DNA from: Synaphobranchus kaupii
Lineage: Eukaryota; Chordata; Actinopteri; Anguilliformes; Synaphobranchidae
Reading direction: 5' to 3'
Assembly: GCA_029718625.1 (NCBI GenBank)
Contig: CM056377.1
Span: forward strand, 98,510,998-98,574,997
Length of the DNA: 64,000 nt
The translations under genes and the position numbers were made by a program. Position 1 is the first letter of the stretch. Every line of letters begins with the position of its first letter. A model generated the notes under the pieces. It had not been told where the DNA came from. It saw only the letters and a program-made list of their open reading frames with translations, and did not search any database. Below are positions 57,901-64,000 of the stretch, piece by piece.

Positions 57901-59970
57901 AATGAACACAACCATTTCCCTCTATTTCTTTTTAATTAAGTGAAACTTAGCAGCTGGACAAGCAAGAAACCAGGTAGGGATACCACTGTGAATCTAACAG
58001 TGGCTTTGGAGTTTTACATATATGAGATTCAGGTCTGTACCTCAAAAACATGCAAACACGCATGTTTAAGCCTATAAATAATAAAGTGGATACACAATAA
58101 AATGTTCAGTGTTAAATCAACTCTTATAGAGTACATATGGTCCCTATCGGACTCTGTCAGTGTTGGACTAACACTGGGCATTTTACAGTGTATGTGGCAG
58201 GTTTTATGGTTTAACTTCAGAGTATTATGTCCCACACAATCCCAACACATCACCACATAAACCCAAATTCAACCCTAAAAGCACCCATGCATATAGCTGC
58301 CCCCAATTCAATTTCATTTTGGGGGCAGGTGTTTGGGGGTGCGTGGGTGTTTTTCATCAGTATGGGCCAGGGGCATTGTCAGGATTCAGAGGAAAATGAA
58401 TGGTTCAAAGTACAGGTGAATTCTAGAGGAAAATATATTCAGTCAGAATCTAAAACTGGGTAGCAATGTTACATTCCAGCAAGACAATGGCTCAAAGGCC
58501 AAGGCCAAACTGAAATATTTTCCAATAGAACATTTATTGGAAAGACTTGAATATTGCAGTCCATGGACAAACCTCAAGTAATTTGTCAAAACTTTCCAGA
58601 GAAATTACACCATCCTATTGTATAAAGCTGCCAATGACATGCAGAAAAAAGCTTCATGTTCTTCCATAAATTGCTGTTTTTTAAAATCTTTTATATGCAT
58701 GTTTAAACTCTCATAGACATCAAACTTCCAGTACATGTACTAAGGGACGGGACAATATATTGAAATTCAATATATCGCGATACAAAAACGTGACGATGCA
58801 TATCATGGGGCAGAAAAAAATGTATTGCGATATTTGCTGCATTTTATTCTGTAGTAATCATAAATTAGCTGACTTGCCTTTCATTTTCAGACGCTCTCTG
58901 TTGCTCATTACACTTTTTTTTTTACAGCAGAGAGAATCCTCCAGGTACCCTGCTCATCAGAATATATTTTATTGCAAGTAAATCCTTGACAAGTGCTGGC
59001 CAAATAAAGTGTCAGTGTAAAGCATGCAATCGCTGTTAATATTTTCTCGTCCATTGAAAATGAATGGACTTCCACTGACGAGTTGCCTGCGTTGCTTTCA
59101 GTGAAAATAAAGGCAAGGTTACAGCAAAAATGATGAGTGGAACACAATGGCGGCTAGGACTAAATGTAAATGACTATTTCACTGGAGTAGGCCTTGTGCA
59201 ATTTTCCTCTGCCCAGGCCAGTGTAAAAGCTATAATTTAGGCTACTGTAAGCTACACTGTTTTTATCACTAAGCACTGATGCCATTGCCATATTTAGTTT
59301 AATATAAGAGGCTCATACAATGTAATCATCCTCTTTGGAGTGAGGTTTTCGTGTAATTATATTATATAAGCCATAATTTGGCGGAGGGCATACCTGCCAT
59401 CCCATTAAAGACGTTTTCCGAGGAACCGCAGGCATTCTTATAGGTAGGCCTTTTCCTAGCTCAACAGTATGAAGTGTTTAAGACTACTGTTTAGTTGGAT
59501 GGTTGATTGATTGAGTTTATTTGACATATTTTAAAATATACATGGGTTGGTAGCCCTTAGGCAACAACCCTATACACAGTAAAATTACCAAGGAAACTAG
59601 ATACATTGAAGTCATGATGACTTATTTCCATTGTGGACCTCGTTGTACTAGACAATGGTCAGCACGAGCAGGACTCACAATACGTGCGTCATTTAACAAA
59701 AAGGATAATCCACACCATACTAACGGCTTTTCCTTGATGCAGTCTTGAACCTACAGGGGACAAAATCTCTTGCACTGGCTCGAGTGGCATTAGCAAGGAA
59801 TTGACCTAGTAAAAATAGCTGGTAAACTAGATTAAAGTTAGCTAATTATTATGCTTACCTAGTAAACCTTAAAAAAGTCCAATTATGTGGTATAATTTGT
59901 TGCCATACTTAGCTAGTTAGTATCCTACTATACTGCTGAATGTGAAGCCAGGTTATTTTGCAAGTTCATT
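54972..59970. other. Quiet AT-rich stretch without recognised genes
   Basis: Near 55080-55130 'gctctataaataaagtttgattga' resembles another LINE 3' tail. From about 55.2 to 58.7 kb I see no terminal repeats, no reverse transcriptase or transposase motif and no plausible exon series. At 58741, 'gggacgggacaatatattg' resembles a hAT end without a partner. This is the most likely single-copy (host intergenic or intronic) part of the window. Confidence 0.5.
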
Positions 59971-60084
59971 TGCTTGCTAGCTATGCAGTAGATGTGGATG
60001 GATCACTTTAATGTTTTCTTCTCCTGAGTTCAATAGGAAAATGAGTCAGGAGAAACAACCATTAAAGTGATTCATCCAGATCTT

Positions 60085-60329
60085 AATTTAAAGGCACAGT
60101 CAACTTAGTGTATGTAAACTTCTGACCCACTGGAATTGTGATATAATGAATTAAAAGTGAAATAATCTGTCTGTAAACAATTGTTGGAAAAATTACTTGT
60201 GTCATGCACAAAGTAGATGTCCTAACTGACTTGCCAACACTATAGTTGGCTAACAAATCTGTGGAGTGGTTAAAAGTGAGTTTTAATGACTTCAACCTAA
60301 GTGTATGTAAACTTCCGACTTCGACTGTA
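60085..60329 (-). mobile_element. Single Sleeping Beauty-type Tc1 inverted repeat
   Basis: On the - strand it reads TACAGTCGAAGTCGGAAGTT with 'tacatacacttaggttg', and about 190 bp later the inner repeat 'gggtcagaagtttacatacac' ending at 'actgtgcctttaaa'. Two direct repeats inside one about 240-bp inverted repeat is the IR/DR plan of Sleeping Beauty-type elements of fish. The transposase and second inverted repeat are absent. Confidence 0.88.
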
Positions 60330-60501
60330 CTACAAATTTGGCAGGAGAGTGATGGTTTGAGGCTTGTTTGATACCACAGACCTTTGACAACTTGCAGCCG
60401 TTTAGCCAACCATGGGTTCCATACTATTCCCATGTAATTTACAGCTTAATCTAGTGCCACCTCGAGATCCATTCAAATGCAGAGAAGTTGCATATATATA
60501 T

Positions 60502-62209
60502 TAGGGGTGTAACGATTCTCCAAATCCATGGTTCGGTTCAGACCTCGATTTTTGAGCCACGGTTCAGTTCATACCTTGGTTTTTTTTGTGTTTGTGTAAT
60601 GTGTAATATTTACAAAATATACAGCTCAGGGTTTTTCCTACATAGTAAATTATTTGACGGCCGGCAAAATGATTTCACGGACCGCGAAAGGGTAATCGCG
60701 ACCGCCAAAATGACAATAATTAACAAAACGGCAAATAAAATCATATCCGAATGAATTTAATAAAGTTTTTTGGGTGCAATATGGTCTTTCGGCCAGTGGA
60801 TGGCGATATATATTGTACTAGTCGACTTCAATATGTCAGTACTAGGAGACGAGTAGAAGAAGCATAGAACCATAGACCGTAGCCTATAGAAATTTGGCTC
60901 AGCTATTCTTTGGCAGAGTGCAACTCGGTAGAAAGACATAGCATGGGCAGCGAGTTGGATGGAACATGCTCCAATTTTGAATTGGGCTATCTTTGAAGCC
61001 CTAACTTCTGAAAAGGTAAAAGCTTTAACCCGATCAATGTTGGTGCCCCATGACTATAGTGTTAGACTTATCGGTCCCAATTACAGTAGCCTATTCATGT
61101 TTGTCTTAAATTATAAACTAGGCTACAGCTTTAAGAAAACCCCAGGATTGATACTACAGTGCAATAAAATTAGAGGTTGCTGTTAATAGCCCAAAGCGCT
61201 TACGACCCTCGTCTTGCCACAGCCACAGACTGTAAAATACACCGTTTACAAGAAAGTCATGTTCAGTATAGCTAGAAACAATATATTTTTTAAACTTAAA
61301 CAAATAGGCCTACACATTCAGCGTTTTCCATTGCTTTCTGTAGGCTACTATACAGTAGGCTACCTGATGCACTTTCGGTTTAGAAGACACCTCATTTTTT
61401 TCCTCAAATCTCTCGTAGCTATAAATATGTTAATGAAACCAAATATCTTACCTGTAGGCTATATGCAGGTAGACTACGTGTTATGATTAACATACAAGTT
61501 TATCTTGTTATGTTTCGCCCATACAAGTCCCATACAGTCGACATTTCCACAGTGACCTATCACATTTAGGGCTGAAATAGTCTACGTTGCTGTTATGTAA
61601 AAACACATTGTGTTTTTGTATGTTTAAAAAAAAATAATTTTAAACGTGTAGCTACACTTATTTTTTATTTCTGTTTAAGAGTGTTGTTTTTATTTTTCTA
61701 TTTGTGCGCAATCAAAATAGCCTAAATGGTGTAATATTAAAATATTCAAAAAGCTTCAAGGACCTTTGATTTCTAAAACCTAACTCCTAAACACAACCCT
61801 ACTGGTACTTTACAACCAAAGCCTACATGGGGTCTTTGTACTCCAAAAACTGTATTTACGGTAAAATTAATGCAAAAAATGTTGCTGCTCAGGCACTGCG
61901 TGCACTTGCATTGGTACCGCCAAAACCCATTTCTCTGCCAGGAAAAACCCTGCAGCTTGCCCTAACTTTAAATAGAATAATAAGTTCGTGATTTATATGT
62001 GTTATAGTGTTAATTGTGTAATGAAAAATGAGTTTTCATTCATTAGTAGTAACGTAATGAGAGCTCAACAGGCTGAACCTGCAGTGGTCGCAGCGGGTTG
62101 GGGTTGGGGGAGGGGGTATGTCGCGGTTTCGTCTTCCAGAACCGCGACACAAGACCGTGGACGTTTGTATCACAGTTTCGGTCTCGGTTTCAGAACCGTT
62201 ACATCCCTA
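60502..62209. mobile_element. hAT-like non-autonomous element (1708 bp) with 8-bp TSD
   Basis: TAGGGGTGTAACGATTC at 60502 mirrors AACCGTTACATCCCTA ending at 62209. ATATATAT flanks both ends (60494-60501 and 62210-62217). The TSD is low-complexity and therefore weaker proof. A second hAT is nested inside. No transposase frame is recognised. Confidence 0.82.
60627..61952. mobile_element. hAT-like element nested in the 60.5-62.2 kb element
   Basis: CAGGGTTTTTCCT on the left mirrors AGGAAAAACCCTG on the right. CAGCT abuts both ends (60622-60626 and 61953-61957), a 5-bp duplication. The interior is AT-rich with many short ORFs and no transposase motif. The short TSD and CAGGG end resemble the 8.9-kb hAT. 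Confidence 0.78.
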
Positions 62210-62240
62210 ATATATATATATTTATATATATATATATATC
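62210..62240. repeat. (TA)n microsatellite
   Basis: TA repeat around the right end of the hAT-like element; likely the target of insertion. Confidence 0.85.
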
Positions 62241-62249
62241 TCACTCCTA

Positions 62250-62560
62250 CCTGAAAATAAGATATCAGAAACTTTTGATGTTGTTGGGTCACAGACATCA
62301 GGAAGTCATGGCATGCAGATGATACGCAACCAAATATTAAATATGATGACCTTACTTAAGTTTATGTTAATTTGTCCAATTACTTTTGGTCCCCTAAAAT
62401 GGGGGGAATATGTATAAAAAAAGCCTACAATTTCTACACGGTTCACCCGTTATTAAATTAAGTCAAATTAAAGCTAAAAGCCTGCACTTTAACCTCATAG
62501 TCACTGTTCCATTTCAAATCCAATGTCCTGGAGTACAGAGCCAAAACAACAAAAAATATA
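62250..62560 (+). mobile_element. Tc1-associated repeat piece
   Basis: 62250-62340 is the reverse complement of 51690-51790. It leads into 'tccaattacttttggtccc' and 'ctggagtacagagccaaaac', phrases seen in ends of fish Tc1-like families. The outer end is not resolved. Confidence 0.6.
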
Positions 62561-62693
62561 TATTATATACTGTATATGCACATTTTAAAAGAAAATATTG
62601 CTCAAAGTCCGTAAATACCATATAAATATAATTCCTGGGCAACTGCAATGTTGAACAAAGTTTTGCCTGTATGGCTGTTAAAGTATAATGTAG

Positions 62694-62893
62694 TAAAGGG
62701 GCTGAATACTTAAGGAATTGAGTGTTGTTTTTTGGAACCAATTTTATACTTTACTTTTCACATTGACAGTGTAGAGTTGTTTGTGTTGAATACCAGCAAA
62801 AAATCCTGATTAAATTAAATTTTATGAAATTGTTTGTACACAACAAAATATGAAAAAGGCTAAGTGGGCTGAATGACTTTTCAACCCGCTGTA
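62694..62893 (-). mobile_element. Unpaired Tc1-like transposon end
   Basis: On the - strand it starts TACAGCGGGTTGAAAAGTCA with 'ttcagcccactta'. An inner 'gtattcagcccctttact' lies near 62700. This is an IR/DR-type end; no partner is in the window. Confidence 0.72.
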
Positions 62894-63429
62894 TGTATAA
62901 ATGTATGCACGTGTACTTCATTGTTAGATGATACAGAACTACTATTCATATACTGTAAGGGAATGGGAATATAATTAGTGATGGAGTGAGCCAACTGCTT
63001 GTATGTCAATATCTCACTGGATTTAGATATGACATAGTTTTGTGCAATATACTTTATTTCCACAATGTTCATGTAGGGAGTCTTTAGTGATAATTAAACT
63101 ACTACACCTGTATGCTAATGGATCCTATAAATGGAGTCGATATGTTCTGTAGCCCCAGAGCATCCTAATCCACATCATTAGTGTGTAAATGTAGTGGTTT
63201 TATGTAATTATGTAATTATTATATCCTGTATATGATTGCATCTGTTTATAACACATTAAACTAATGATTAATGTGTTATAAATTCATGCTGCAGTAGTAC
63301 CAAATAAATGTAATCACTCTTGGCAGTTGGTTGTTGCTTTAGTGTCAGTAACGTGAACTATAGGAATGAGGCAAAGGCAGTGATAAAGATAATATTTAAA
63401 ATCCTGAAGCTGGCCTGGCTGTATATATT
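62894..63429. other. Gene-free stretch
   Basis: AT-rich, no frame or repeat end recognised. Confidence 0.4.
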
Positions 63430-63630
63430 ACCAACCTCAAACCATCACTATGCTGCCAGATATGCAGTAGATTTAGATGGATCTTTAAAGGTTGTTTCCA
63501 CATCGACTGCATATCTGGCAGCATTGTGATGGTTTGAGGCTTGTCTGGTACCTCCGACCCTTGATGACTTACAGCCATTTAGCCAACCATGTGTTCCATA
63601 CTTTTCCAGCGTAATTTACAGCTGAATCTA
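63430..63630. repeat. Foldback repeat, intact sibling of 59.98-60.45 kb
   Basis: The arm around 'cctcaaaccatcactatgct' is mirrored by 'agcattgtgatggtttgagg' about 100 bp later, with the loop at 63470-63500. The right part ('ttagccaaccatg(t/g)gttcca', 'tttacagct(g/t)aatctagtg') also matches 60405-60450. There the left and right halves are separated by the Sleeping Beauty-type end. Confidence 0.75.
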
Positions 63631-63648
63631 GTGGTGTCCCCCCTGAAT

Positions 63649-64000
63649 TGTAATGGGGAGTGTAAGGTTCGGAGAACCAAACGCGACAGACAAGGACCTC
63701 CAAAAGCGTATTTTGAAAGATACGCCACAAAACGCGGAATTAGCCGCACCAGGACTGGGACAACACAGGATCGGGAGCAAAACTTCCCTAGCACAAGGCA
63801 AAGCAAAGCAACCTCCTTTTACCTTACCGACTTTGTTGTCAACATAGCAAAGACAATATCGAAGTGCGGAAATGCGGAAGTGCTGCTGTATTTATAGCCG
63901 ACAGGAAACGCAAAACAGGTGCAGAGAATAAACGTCCGGAAAAACATGAATACCGAAATGGAGGCGGAAAAAATCCGAAAGAGCGTCCCGACGACGCCAA
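63649..64000 (-). mobile_element. LTR of the solo-LTR family, cut by the window end
   Basis: On the - strand the 3' end is CCTTACACTCCCCATTACA at 63649. Further in are AAAATACGCTTT, a conserved 'cttcgatattgtctttgcta' near 63850 and CTATAAATA at 63890-63898. All are in the same order as in 27181-27893 but spaced shorter. Whether it is solo or part of a full element cannot be told from this window. Confidence 0.85.

Noticed and set aside
1..64000. CRISPR arrays, rRNA and tRNA genes
   Set aside because: No regularly spaced identical repeats and no recognisable rRNA or tRNA text; the content is eukaryotic.

Overview
The window looks like nuclear DNA from a teleost fish. I recognise no host gene, rRNA, tRNA or CRISPR array. 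Almost every supportable feature is a transposable element or a relic of one: fish-type hAT elements, a P2X7-tail/THAP element, BEL/Pao, Ty3/Gypsy, a Penelope-like element, L2-like and other LINE 3' ends, and Tc1 ends including a Sleeping Beauty-type one. Function was assigned by reading translated motifs, terminal repeats and target-site duplications (TSDs) by eye. No database search was possible.

Layout, left part (1-13.8 kb). A 194-bp hAT MITE and a decayed ZBED1-like hAT relic come first. An old dispersed repeat follows (3.35-4.62 and 13.55-13.83 kb). It is split by an L2-like LINE 3' end and by an 8.9-kb hAT element (4623-13553). That hAT carries a nine-exon ZNF862-like transposase gene. 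Its first coding exon is split exactly at a TTAA by a 3-kb element. The same hAT also contains an inverted, partly deleted copy of the P2X7-tail/THAP element.

Centre (13.8-36 kb). After CpG-rich tandem repeats come a second P2X7-tail/THAP element (18332-19998, TTAA-flanked), another TTAA MITE, and a complete-length but mutated Penelope-like element with a 15-bp TSD and a hammerhead-like motif. Then come a solo LTR with a 5-bp TSD, a TTA-flanked element and a TTF-finger hAT transposase pseudogene.

Right part (36-64 kb). A broken Gypsy element is followed by a very young BEL/Pao element (40413-47690). Its LTRs are identical, it has a 5-bp TSD, and its polyprotein is open except for one TGA. 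After it lie another TTAA MITE, a second copy of the 194-bp hAT MITE, unpaired Tc1-type ends, two related MITEs with a LINE end between, a quiet AT-rich stretch (about 55.0-59.9 kb), two nested hAT elements, and an LTR running off the window end that belongs to the solo-LTR family.

The genes do not form a pathway. They are independent selfish elements nested in each other, and the nesting gives a relative order of insertion. The least ordinary item is the pair of inverted P2X7-tail/THAP elements: two convergent reading units, TTAA ends, and a different set of exons deleted in each copy.
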